Origin: Phylloscopus collybita
Lineage: Eukaryota > Chordata > Aves > Passeriformes > Phylloscopidae
NCBI GenBank assembly: GCA_027886175.1
Contig: JAJNNQ010000003.1
Location: 24,593,501 to 24,657,500, forward strand
DNA: 64,000 nt
Direction: 5' to 3'
Position 1 is the stretch's first letter. The number at the start of each line of letters is the position of its first letter. The notes under the pieces are model-generated. The model had not been told where the DNA came from, did no database searches, and worked only from the letters and a program-made list of their open reading frames with translations. The position numbers and the translations under genes are program-made. Positions 51,550 to 61,869 of the stretch are shown here, piece after piece.

Positions 51550-53757
51550 AGCATGTACTTCATCATTATGGAGACTGCAAGGCATCTAAATGTTTTTACC
51601 CATTTTTTGAGAAAAGGGACACTTCAAATGTCTGCATATTTGAAAATCTGCTACTGACCTAAGCCATTAAATACATTCATACAAGTTTTGCCGTTTCTAA
51701 GAATACTGTCACTACAATTTATGAATGTCATCTAGTAACTCTGAAACTGTTCTGTGAACTCTTTGTGGATGTTGAGTCAAAATTTCAAATATTCAGCCCA
51801 CAAAGGTGGACAGGCATTTTAAATGGGCTTGATGTTCACGCCAGCACCTGCTTGAAATGGTCTGAATTTCAGAACAGCTCATCACCAGCAAGCTACAACC
51901 ATCAGCATCTTGCTTTTGTTCAGATCTTGCCCAGTATCTCCCCTAGTTTTTGCTCTAAATGCAGGCTTGAGCTGCAGCTGAAGCCAAAGCACACTGTCTG
52001 TCTCAGAACACCTCCGAGAAGGCACATTCTGCCTAACAAAATGCCTTACAGGCAGCCTGCAACAACTACATTCAAAATGTTATAAAAGGCAGAGACTTCT
52101 TCCTTCCCTGTAATTAGAAACTTTGTGGATCTCTAGAGTTTTATATAATAATTCAGTAAAGAACTGAATCAACAGCGATTTTTTTATGAGGCTCCTAAGA
52201 CCTGTGTGTATTAAAGCAGTAAATATTTCATTTTCTTTATAAATGTTAACAGGAATAAAACGGAGCAAGATGCAACAAGACTCAGATGTGCAGCTCTTGG
52301 CTGGAGTTGCACGCTGTTCTGTCATGTTTGTGGAAGTCAGGACAGTCGGTGGAGCAGCAGAGCCAGCAGTGATGCTGAGCCGCTGCTCTGACTCCAAACT
52401 CAGAGCTCCCAAAGGAAAGCCCCAGCACACTTTGTCCCACTGCATCCTGTGACCTCCTCCCACTGCCCCCACTGCATCACCGACTGCTCTTTCCTCACCC
52501 ACGCCAGCTGCCCTTGCTCCCACTTCCCCCTCTGCCCAAGGGGAGCTCTGGGAATGCTGGCTGGAAGGAGGGAGGACAGCTGTGCTGGGAACAGCTTCCC
52601 TGGCCACGCAACTAAAGGCAAATTCAGAGTATGAATGAGAGCCTGGGAATGCCTCAAAACCTATCTTCCCTCCATTTCTAACATAGCAGGGACATTTTAC
52701 CCATCTTTTCCATAAATGCTCTGGGAAGGAGCTTATGCTGGCACTAGCATCATGTCACCCCAGAATAATTCTATCAGATTTATTACATCTAAGTGCTTCA
52801 GTAAATATTTAAAGAATCTGATTGCAGCATATACGGCTCCAAGAGATTAAAAAGAAATGTTACCTTATATTAGCATATAATATTATTTACCTAAGATAAT
52901 GAAATCAACTCAGTTAATCACTAAATCAACTAAATTTTCATTACCATGACACGCTGAAGGAGTACAGGTGATGTCTGGTTAGAAATGTTAAAGTAATAAT
53001 AACAACAGTTGGTTGGTGGAGCTAAATTAAAGTGACATTAAACCTCACGAAGTATCTTCACCACTAATCTTAGACAAAAGTCAAGTTTGCACTGCTGTAA
53101 AGTACTCATTCAGTTGTGAAAAGTATAGTTTAGACATATTTACCACTTTCCCCTCTATAAATACTAAATAAATATCACAGTGCCCTTAACCACTTCACAG
53201 GTGGGAAAGCAATGCCCTGCAGCACATTCCTTGCAAAGCAACCAGTGGTTTTCATGAGGTCTGATCTTCTGACCTTTTATTTGATACTTCACAGAGAACC
53301 CTTCATTGGAGTGCTTACAGCTATTCAGTCATTCCCTATTGGCGTGCTTAGGATACTCCAAGGTGATTATTCAATCTAAAGGTGGCTGGTCAGAACCATT
53401 TTACTGCCAAAAAAATGGAAAGGACAGCCATGTATAGCAGACCAACAGCCAGGGAAGAATGGTCAGAGGAATCAAGTTTGAGAACAGGTGAACTATTGTC
53501 ATTAGCATTAGGAAAAATAGCTTTTTTTTTTTTTTTCCCTCATGAAACAGTGCCACTCTATGGCTCCACTTCCCATTTGATTTGCTTTCTGCACCTCTGT
53601 GTATCAGACAGCACCTGGATGCTGCTGTACTTGCACAGACACTCCTTCCTCAGGAGGAAACTGGCAATTGTCACTGCACACAACAGCAATACACTCAAGG
53701 AGCCAGAACTTTTTTCCAGGGAAAAGCTGAACTTCTACAATTTTACTGTTCTTTCAA
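51550..53757. other. Non-coding sequence, no gene recognised
   Basis: No gene recognised. The second-longest open frame of the window (52,080-52,607, -, 175 codons) lies here. It overlaps smaller frames on + and on another minus register, in a GC-richer patch at 52,290-52,620, and has no domain I know. A T run lies at 53,522-53,536. Confidence 0.5.
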
Positions 53758-53787
53758 GAAGGAAGCTTTCTGATTAAAGCTTCCTTC
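53758..53787. repeat. Perfect 12-bp hairpin
   Basis: GAAGGAAGCTTT at 53,758-53,769 pairs exactly with AAAGCTTCCTTC at 53,776-53,787 around the loop CTGATT. An overlapping alternative stem pairs TCTGATT with the following AATCAGA. No function is known. Confidence 0.9.
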
Positions 53788-53935
53788 AATCAGAGACATT
53801 CACTGGCAATACTACTGTTCCTCAGCAACATCTCTGTGGCAACTGATTACAAAGGGAGCTGGTTCTCAGCAGAAAAAAAATATTACAAACTCTAGTGCCC
53901 CAAATGGGAAGTAATCCAGTGTTGATTGCTGACCA

Positions 53936-53936
<1 letters not shown>

Positions 53937-53971
<35 letters not shown>

Positions 53972-53976
53972 AGAGA
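53937..53976. repeat. Poly-A tract (32 bases) plus GA run
   Basis: An uninterrupted run of 32 A at 53,937-53,968 followed by four GA units. It runs directly into the AT-rich palindromic region to the right. No retroposed gene body is recognisable upstream. Confidence 0.95.
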
Positions 53977-54131
53977 TATAAGTATTAAAATTAAACTCTT
54001 AGAATTTTTATGGTTATTAATAAAACTAATTAATAAAATTTTAAACGGACATATTAATATTATTTTAATAATATTAATAATTTGTTTTAATAATATATTA
54101 ATATTAATTTTATTAATAAAATTAATAATAG
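53977..54131. repeat. AT-rich palindromic region
   Basis: Almost pure A/T sequence built of TAATATTA and TTAATA words. It contains an inverted repeat with 10-bp arms at 54,053-54,062 and 54,069-54,078, and a perfect 26-bp palindrome at 54,102-54,127 centred on TTTATTAATAAA. Such sequence can extrude cruciforms and mutates quickly; whether it does anything else is unknown. Confidence 0.9.
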
Positions 54132-56040
54132 CTTTTCAAGACTTGAATGCTCTGTGCATTTTCTTTTTTCTCTTAGCATCTCCATAAAACCTGTAGTTGT
54201 CTGTATTTTTCCAGTTATAGTCCTAAGAAACAGAAATAAGGTCATTCCATCAAAAGCAATGGAAAAAAGGGTACAGCAGGGAGCAGGGCCAAAAATTTAC
54301 TTAAAATAATGATTAACTCTTGTAAACTGGTCACTGTGTGTTAGGAACCTTCCTTCCCCTGTGCTGATCCACTGGGATTTTTAATGCCTTGCAGTCGTCA
54401 GCCTGAGAACCATCCTCATTCAGGCATATGCAAAAGCCTTGTATTTTTAGCCTGGATGTGTTGATCCAGGTGGCATCCCTTAAATTTCCATTTCCTGGGA
54501 GTCCATCCAAGAGGAGATGGAAATCATCTTGGCCAAGTGCATTGCAGGAAATGGGCCACGAGTGAAAAGCCACGGCTGAGCATCAGCACAGGGCAAGGAG
54601 CGGAGCTCCTGCGAGGCCAAAGCGCAGCCGGGAGGTGGGAGGGAGGAGCTGAGAGCGCTGCAGCTGCCGGCACCGCCAAAGGGCTGCACCAGATCTGGGG
54701 AGCAGAACCTTTGGGCTTGCTCTGCCTCAAGCTGGGGTCAATGCTCCCAGCTGTAATGCAGAGTCTCACCCCAGTTATTTTGACAAGAGTGAATTCTCTG
54801 ATCAGATGAACTAGGGGACAGCTACATTTCAAATCCTTAACCCTTGCAATTTAGATTCACCTTTCATGGCTCGTCCTTGCCAGCACTTTCTGTATTTTCT
54901 GTTCCAGTATATAATGTACAATTTATATTCCTTTATTTTTAATCACCTTTACTGTGTAATTTTCTTAGGTACTTATCTACCATTTCATCTCCCTGCTTTG
55001 CCTAATTACCTGTCCCTTTCCTTCAGATGGTTCTTTTATTCCCTTCTTTTCAGAATCATTAGCATTGCATTATTATTCTTAACAGCAGTACATTTATGTT
55101 TATAATGCAGTGTTTGCAAATAAATAGAGAACTGAATTTCTGGCTGTATTTACCTAAAGCTAAAAGGAGAAAATGCAATGTGGGTTGAATTCTCATTTCA
55201 TTTACTTGCTTATTTTGGAAGGAATAATTTTTAAAAGAATTTTAAGACCTTTGCTTTACAATCAGTACCTTTTATAGCTTGGTGCTGCAAGGAATGTTGG
55301 AAAATATTTATCAAAACGTATCATTTTAATACACAAAAAAGTACTAATATTGAATACAGTTTTCTTCCTCCTTGGATACTGCTCTTTTCCTTAAGGAAAT
55401 ACTTTTAACTACATCAGGTAACTGAAACGATCCTGAGTAAATGGTGACATTCTGCCCTGTGAAGCGCTTCTTGCTCATCCATATTTGACTTTATAAACTT
55501 CATAAAAGGATAAACCTACTCACACAGTGAGTGTTTTATTGGTGTGACCTGTTGGAATGTCATTTTTTCTCCCCTGGCTCTGTGGTTACCTTGCCATGGG
55601 GGAACAAGACTAAAGTGATGCCAAACCCTTCTCCCCTTCAGGTGAAGGACAAACACTCCTACAAGATTGCAGTGGAATCTTGAAGCTAAATTCACCCAAG
55701 CTCCGCAACCAGGCAAGTGTGTGGCTGGGCAGTAGCCACATTTAAGTCCCAAGGCCTGTTAAATACATAAAGATCACTCCAGACATCCCTACCTGATCAA
55801 GGCCCAGCATGTCTGCTGATCACAGAGCCACAGATTCAGCTGGTTTTCTTTTGCAGAAGCAGGAGGAAGGTGGAAGCTGTTGGAGTATACCATTGCTTTG
55901 TTTGAGCTCATTTTGCTTAAAATTAGCTCAAGCAATTATGGTTTTGTATAAACTAGTCTTGCTTCCTGACAGCCTGAGCACTGACTGCCATACCCACGGC
56001 AGGCTCTCAGCCAGACTACATTAAAAAAATTGACACTTCA
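54132..56040. other. Non-coding sequence with CpG-dense spot
   Basis: No gene recognised. The GC-rich, CpG-dense spot at 54,540-54,690 stands out from its AT-rich surroundings. Open frames over it on both strands have no recognised domain. From 54,860 to 55,500 the sequence is AT-rich again. Confidence 0.5.
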
Positions 56041-56081
56041 CTTTCTTCAAAGGCTGAGAGAAACTTAGCCTTTGAAGAAAG
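56041..56081. repeat. Perfect 15-bp hairpin
   Basis: CTTTCTTCAAAGGCT at 56,041-56,055 is exactly complementary to AGCCTTTGAAGAAAG at 56,067-56,081, with an 11-base loop. No mismatch occurs in the stem. No flanking target-site duplication was noticed. Confidence 0.9.
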
Positions 56082-57450
56082 AAAAAGGACATTCTCTCTT
56101 CCTCTGGGTTAGGCAGCAGGGCTTTTAATTAATCCAGGGAAACAGGGAACTCCTTCCACTAGGGAAGGTCCCAATTGCCCAGTTCTTAGTGAACCACTCA
56201 CTTCATGACTGTTTCTCTTTGCTGCTGTCTATTTAAAGCCATGAGCTGTGCCTCGTGCTCCTTAGCTGCTCTCACCCACACCCCATTGTAACACGGGGTC
56301 TGGGGATAGCCTGAGTCTTTAGGTCCCTTCTATTGCTCGTGTTCATAGGAAAGAACACTTGTTAAACACTTAAAACTAGACAGGAAGTGACCACAACATC
56401 TCAGTATTAATCCAAAGGTGATTTGATTTGTTACATCCCCTTTGTTACATTCCCCTTTGCCAGCAGCAGATATAACTATCTGACATTTCATGGGAATTCT
56501 GCACCTTGCCCATTAAGTGTTGTCTGAGGCTCCCAGGACCAGCTGTACTGGGAGATGTGTGGTTTTATGAGGGCAGGATGCTGGCTGGTAGCTGCTGCAC
56601 AGCCCTGCTCACACAAGAACACAAGCCCAGGCTGCAGCTGAGTTCACAGAATTCATATGACACAGCAGGAGCTGTGAGCTCAGGGGATCACATGGCACTG
56701 GGTAGAGGTTGAAACAATGGAGTGGCAATTATTGCTTGTTCTTCTCCTAAGATGTATCACTGAGCTCAAAGCTGCTGCTTCTGTTTCTTATTTTGATCGT
56801 GTTTTATTCTTTATCCCAGAAACACTACCAGTCAGTGGACACATTAAATGATATACACTTATATCAATCTTTCCCTAAGAAGCTCCAGTTGTGTTTTATT
56901 AACAGAAACATTTCAGTTTCATAAATACTTAATGAAGTGACTGCCTATAGCAGGGAGGCACTCCTGAGCTAATTGTTGCTGTGGTCAAACCACAAAGCTG
57001 CTTAGTGTTTGCTTGCAGCATCACATTACAATGAACACAGCTGACAAACTGGTTATTAAAGTATTGGAAGCATCTCCTCAAAAACTGGGATTTTTTAGTT
57101 AGCACAAGTCATTTATGCTACCTTAGGAATGATGTGGACCAAGAGCCTGGTACAATTCTGCAGCCAAGGTAATCAATGCACCTGTACAGTAAAACCAGAG
57201 CTCAGATTCTGGGGCAAACTGTCAGTGACAATCTGTTTGTACCCCTTTATTCTCACCAGAGAAACAGAAGCCTGAAGTTATCCTGCTGGATATACTGGTG
57301 GAGCAGCAAGCTACAGGCCAGCAGGGGCAGGAGGAAGAAATCCAGAAGGAGAGAGGTGATGATCCCAGGAGAGGTCTGGGCAGCATCCAAAGGCACGCTG
57401 CTGAGCTCTACAGCAGTGCCAACAGGAATGGGGCAGAGCAGCCACTCCTC
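56082..57450. other. Non-coding sequence, no gene recognised
   Basis: No gene, RNA gene or named repeat is recognised. The open frame at 57,176-57,526 (+, 116 codons) has a basic stretch (RGRRKKSRRRE) but no domain I know, and it runs into a hairpin and short low-complexity sequence. Confidence 0.5.
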
Positions 57451-57477
57451 CCTAAGGCATCAGGGTGATGCCTTAGG
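57451..57477. repeat. Perfect 12-bp hairpin, 3-base loop
   Basis: CCTAAGGCATCA at 57,451-57,462 pairs exactly with TGATGCCTTAGG at 57,466-57,477 around GGG. This is a nearly uninterrupted 27-base palindrome lying about 180 bases upstream of the solo LTR. Confidence 0.9.
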
Positions 57478-57652
57478 ATTGCAGCTTTTATGGTTCTCAT
57501 GTATTTGTAATGCTGCAATTCTTTAGTGCATAACTCTGAACTCCATACACAGTGTGAGCTGCTGCTTTCCCATTTTGGTCAGACACAACAATTCCTCTCC
57601 AGGCCTGGGAATCAAGGACACCTCACTGCCTCAGGCCCCAAGAGAGGTAAGC

Positions 57653-57657
57653 AAAAG
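57653..57657. repeat. Left target-site duplication of solo LTR
   Basis: AAAAG immediately precedes the TG start of the LTR and is repeated directly after its CA end. The sequence is A-rich, so the match alone is weak, but together with the terminal dinucleotides it fixes the element's edges. Confidence 0.65.
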
Positions 57658-57731
57658 TGAGTTGGGGGGGAGCAAACTTGGGGTAAATGAGTTCATTACC
57701 TGAAGCTGTAATTGGAAGATTGACCTCCAAT

Positions 57732-57756
57732 ATGCAAATGGACCAAACTTATAAAA
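57732..57756 (+). promoter_or_regulatory. Octamer plus TATA box of the LTR
   Basis: ATGCAAAT (POU/Oct octamer) lies 11 bases upstream of a TATA-like ATAAAA, a classical compact promoter layout and the expected position in an LTR U3 region. The motifs are plain in the sequence; present-day activity is unknown. Confidence 0.5.
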
Positions 57757-57839
57757 CTGTGAAAACCTGTGACCCATTGTCCATTTTTGGGTGCAGCCCC
57801 TGGGGCTTTGTCTGCCCTAAATGTACCTGAAGGCCCTTC

Positions 57840-57847
57840 AGTAAATA
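57840..57847 (+). terminator. Polyadenylation-signal variant in the LTR
   Basis: AGTAAATA, containing the AGTAAA variant of AATAAA, sits about 85 bases after the TATA-like box and is followed by a T- and G-rich stretch, as expected at the R/U5 boundary of an LTR. Confidence 0.45.
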
Positions 57848-57945
57848 TATCCACTTAATTTTGTCTGGTCTCTGTTTTTAAGTAAGCCCAAAAAGGCATC
57901 AAGGGCAGTGCTGGCTGCCCAGCTCTTCTGAAACCAGGCAACACA

Positions 57946-57950
57946 AAAAG
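57946..57950. repeat. Right target-site duplication of solo LTR
   Basis: AAAAG directly follows the CA end of the LTR and matches the five bases before its TG start. Confidence 0.65.
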
Positions 57951-59684
57951 GTTACTGCAAGATTAAAATAGATGCAGAGGTTGTACACATGAGATACTGA
58001 AGAAGAGAAATGGTAAACCAGCATCTAGACAAGTCTAAAACATCAAAGTGTGAAACCTTACAGTCAAACTAGTTTGGACAGCCAGCAAGGGGCTTCTCTC
58101 ACTGATGATAAATGAAATTTATTGTATGTTAACTTTGTAGGACACTGAGAAACATTGACACAATGAAATTTATATAATTTTCTCCACTTATTCGTTCTCA
58201 TACCTAACAGAAGGGCACTAACATGTTAAAGGAAGGTAGAGTGTTTTCTTCCTTCTATTACTATTACTATTATTAGTGAACTGGCTTACACTGTTTATTT
58301 TGGCTTGCCCATGGGACAAAAAGCCTGACTGGAGATCTGAGAGGACAAAGGTGTGCAGCAGAAACACACCAGAAAGCCTGGGTACAACACAGTAGTCCCA
58401 AAATTACCAGCCCACCTACTGTAGTGGCATCCCCATGTTCACTCAAAGGGCAGCACAAGAGAATTCTTGTTCACACTTGGGGTTCACAGCCTGGCCATAC
58501 TGAAACCCCTGTGCAATGAAGCCCAAGGGAGAAAATTAGCAAAATAGCAAGAACTACTTGAGTAGTACTGGAGCCTGGAGCTTCCAAAAATAATCATCTG
58601 CTGGTCTCATTGTGGGATGGGTGATCTCCAGATGCAGGAAATCACCATATAGGGCCTGAGGTATGCCTGGATTAGGCTGACTGGATATGACTGACTACAG
58701 ATTTTTTTGCTATTTCTATCATAACTTTTCCCTGCTACACTACACAGTGAGTCAGATTTCTTGGTTAGAACAAGTGTGAGTCATACCAAGAATCGCTCTC
58801 CAAACCTGTAAAAGTTAATTTATTTATTTTCCTTTTCAGAGACTCTTGCTGATCATCCACTGCTGTTAAGAGGAATGTAATTCAGCAGTCTGATAGGGTG
58901 GTTTCAAATATTGAACCAAAAAAATACAAGCTGAACCAATTAATGGGAAAAACAGATCAGGCATGCAGAGATCTCACTGAAATGTGATTTAGAAATAAGT
59001 TTCAGAGAGAAAAAAGCCACGTCAGGTCAAAGTCTGTTGAGCTGTGTATCTGCAGCTGGCATTCTCCAAGGATTGCCTACAACAAGCAATCTGTGAGAGT
59101 ACTGGATTTCATCTCCAGATGTAACAGGGATTAAAATAAGGAAAGATATCAGAAAATAAAAAAGTGGCATTGGAAGACTCTTCGGAAAGGAAAACACACA
59201 TGGTTGACTGAAGGAAAATTTAGTTGGTTACTATGTCAAACAGCATGTTGACTACACACAGATATTTAAATTGATAAAAGTGCATGTGAGAAAATAATCC
59301 ATTTAAAGTTTTGCCTTCATGTTGTTCCTTTCCCTTATTCATCACATTTATATCTCACTTGATAAGTTCCTTTTGTAAGTTTTCACACAACTCGCTGTGG
59401 AGTTACCCATGGAACAACACTGCTCCACGCATGGGCACTCAGCCACATAGGACTGGTTTGTACTGGGAAACTTCCTTGTGCAAGAGCACTGCGCCTTCCC
59501 ACCTACTTCTGTTCAGCACATTCCTGCAAGCCCTCAGCACAGTTCTGGGGAAATCCTCCTGTGGGGTCAACAGCTGCAAGGACAGCAGCTCATTTGGTGC
59601 TTTCCTTGAGTTTGGTACTGTTGAAAAGCAGATTTATGCTCTGTCGTGGGGAAGCTGGCTAGGAAGCATATAAACAAACAGGCC
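57951..59684. other. Non-coding sequence, no gene recognised
   Basis: No gene recognised. There is a short ATTACT-type repeat at about 58,256-58,276. The open frame at 59,311-59,673 (+, 120 codons) is serine- and leucine-rich without a recognised domain and stops just before the CR1 fragment. Confidence 0.5.
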
Positions 59685-60316
59685 ACATCCAAGTCTGTGG
59701 GGCCTGATGGAATGTGCTCCAAGCACTGAGGGAGCTGCCAATGTCACTGTGAGGCTACACTCAATTATCTTTGAAAGGTCATAGTGATCAGGGGATTTCA
59801 CTAGGGATTGAATAAGAAAAACTTCCTTTTTATCTTCGCTCTAAGGAAGAGGATCCAGGGATCTACAGGCCAGTCAGCCTCACCTTCATCCCTGGGAAGG
59901 AGCAAATCCTGGGAAGAATCACAAAGATGATTGAAGTGTCTCTAGTGTGGAGAGGCTGAAAGGGTTGGGACTGTTCATCCTGGAGAAAGAAAGGCTCAGT
60001 GGGACTTCACCTGTGTGTATAAATACCTGGTGAAGAGTATAAAGGAAATGAGCCAGATGCTTCTCAGGGGCACCCAATGAAAGGACAAGAAGCAATGGAC
60101 ATAAACTGAATAGACAAAACCCTATTAAACACAAGAAAAAACCTAAACATGTCTTCTACTGTGAGGATGGTCAAACCCTGAAACAAGTTGTTTATGGAGT
60201 CTCCATCCTCTGAAATACTGAAGACCCAAGCAGACCTTGTTCTGAACGATTTACTTTATAGAGGTTGCTTCCAAACTCCAGGATTCTGTGATTTTGTGTG
60301 ATTCTGATTCTGTGTT
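59685..60316 (+). mobile_element. CR1 LINE, internally deleted
   Basis: The left part (59,685-59,918) is a decayed piece of CR1 ORF2 reverse transcriptase. GGGGCCTGATGGAATG (consensus residues GPDGI), CACTGAGGGAGCTGCC (LREL), TTATCTTTGAAAGGTC (IIFERS), then GAGGATCCAGGGATCTACAGG and CCAGTCAGCCTCACC (EDPGNYRPVSLT) appear in order but with frame breaks. Near 59,918 it jumps to the CR1 3' region: CACAAAGATGATTGAAG, GAGGCTGAAAGGGTTGGGACTG, TCTACTGTGAGGATGGTCAAAC, GGAGTCTCCATCCTC. It ends with a shortened copy of the terminal core and ATTCTGTG-like octamers (60,281-60,316). The C-terminal part of the reverse transcriptase is missing, and a second deletion removes the GGTTGGACT core. It is dead and non-coding. 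Confidence 0.9.
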
Positions 60317-60718
60317 TAGCCTGGACACTTTAGTTCAGACTAGATTCTCCTGGATTTATTTTCCTAGAAGACTGTCTGAAGATTTGAAAGTTCTTTCCAA
60401 ATGATCTTAAAATCTGAAGACCTTAGATTTGAAAGGTCTGCACTGTGGACTGTCAAACTGAAGATTACCTCTTTCCAAACCAGTTTTTTTCCCCATGAAC
60501 ACAAGGTACACCTAATTGCAAGGAAGAAGTTAGATGTGACCTGTGTGGTCTGTCCCTCCTTGACCTTGTTTAGTGCTTTCTTTTCTAGACTTTTGTGATG
60601 CTGTGATTCTTGCCTATGAGCTCTGAGAACAAGAAAGAGAACTTAAAATCCCAGACTTCTAAAGGTTTTCAAGTGGTCTCTATATATTACAAAATTCTAC
60701 AATGACAGGTTGATAGGA

Positions 60719-60720
<2 letters not shown>
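60317..60720. other. Non-coding sequence next to CR1
   Basis: No gene recognised. TTTTGTGATGCTGTGATTCTTG at about 60,590-60,612 faintly resembles another CR1 tail, but without the preceding core I do not annotate it as one. Confidence 0.4.

Positions 60721-60763
<43 letters not shown>
60721..60763. repeat. Poly-T tract, 43 bases
   Basis: An uninterrupted run of 43 T, the longest homopolymer in the window, after GATAGGAAG. No reverse-complement gene copy is recognisable to its right. Its exact length in the assembly may be unreliable. Confidence 0.95.
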
Positions 60764-60767
<4 letters not shown>

Positions 60768-61494
60768 CTCTTTACTATAATCCTCCAGATAGCACAGGGA
60801 GCCCTAGCTATAATATTTTCTTTGACTTAATGTAAAATTCATTAAATCCCATTACTATAAATTACTGGGCTGTTGGAAATCAGCATAACTCCACTGAAAC
60901 CAGAGGAATTATACCAACTGACTTTAGAAGATGATCTGACTATTAACCACAGTGCAACAAAATTTCACATTAAATCTGAGCATGCAGGTCTTTGGTGACA
61001 GTCACAAGCAATCTGATTAAAAGCCATTCTGACTTTACTCCAAAGCACAGAACTTTATTTCACAGACTTCCCAGGAACTTTAGGGTTTATAGGACTATCT
61101 GACAACCCAGTGATTTCAAGTCACTTGAGAATAAATCCCGTGAGTCTCCCTCGCCCTTAAATAATATCAAGATTGGAATTACGGGCTACAGCATCTGACC
61201 CCATTGCCAAATCTTTCCACAGACTGATCAGGCTTCCTTTCATTTACAGTTTTTAATATTACTTTACCTACATTACCACTATGTTCATGTTTTTCCTCTA
61301 AGTTCTAGACATCAACCATCTGATCCTGCCTTTTTGTTTTTATGGAACCAGTTCTACACCCTGCCTCTGATATTACCCCACAGCATATCTCTAGAAAACA
61401 ATTATTTTGCCAGAGTGAACTGGCTAAGTCTGCTTAGTCTCCACTTAAGGGGCAAGCATTCCACCACTTAGTGTAATTGTAGCTTTTTCCTGTA
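60764..61494. other. Non-coding sequence, no gene recognised
   Basis: No gene recognised. Composition is moderately AT-rich. The right part may belong to the old LINE annotated at 61,870-62,105, but I could not match it convincingly. Confidence 0.45.
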
Positions 61495-61553
61495 CCTGTG
61501 AATGATTCCCTTCGGAACACAACACCTGAATGAATCCCTTCTGAACACATTCA
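61495..61553. repeat. Tandem duplication, about 2 x 30 bp
   Basis: CCTGTGAATGATTCCCTTCGG at 61,495 recurs as CCTGAATGAATCCCTTCTG at 61,525. Both copies continue GAACACA. Several differences between the copies show that the duplication is not recent. Confidence 0.8.
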
Positions 61554-61869
61554 CAGCGTTTAAGATGAAGTTAACAGAACTATGGCTATGCACAATTTCC
61601 AGTAGAATACTATGGCCTGATACTTTAGGTTCACACTCATCTTGCTTACAGTAACAGGCATCTTCTGGTCAATGAGTGTATCCATGCCTTGCTTCTCCTT
61701 TTTCTTCCTTTTCAAATGTTTCAAATTTCCAACGGCATATAAGAAACTTATTACTGGTCCCTAGCAGCACAGACTTGCCCTGGGCACTGTGGAATTACTG
61801 CTCACTTTTTAAAGTTCAGTTCTTAGAATTCTCCTGCTTTTCCTGTATGTTTTGATCTGCTAAATTTTT

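Larger units (their letters stand above)
57658..57945 (+). mobile_element. Solo LTR of an endogenous retrovirus
   Basis: A 288-bp block begins TGAGTTGGG and ends GGCAACACA. The ends are imperfect inverted repeats of each other (TGAGTTG against TGTGTTG), with the obligatory TG...CA. It is flanked by 5-bp AAAAG duplications, the length usual for ERVL-like (class III) elements. Inside, in order on +, are an ATGCAAAT octamer (57,732-57,739), a TATA-like ATAAAA (57,751-57,756), the polyadenylation-signal variant AGTAAATA (57,840-57,847) and a T/G-rich stretch (GTCTGGTCTCTG). No gag, pol or env sequence adjoins it, so the internal region was lost by recombination between two LTRs. Assignment to a named family needs a repeat library. 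Non-coding. Confidence 0.75.

Noticed and set aside
52080..52607. 175-codon minus-strand open frame
   Set aside because: It lies in a GC-richer patch where three other overlapping frames are also open, a composition effect. Its translation matches no family I recognise.
57583..57645. Possible 63-base exon ending GAGAG|GTAAGC before the LTR
   Set aside because: It is open in two frames, but the acceptor tract is interrupted and the segment is too short to be persuasive.
60590..60612. Another CR1 tail-like octamer stretch
   Set aside because: Only TGTGATGCTGTGATTCTT-like words are present, without the upstream CR1 core, so it is too short to call.
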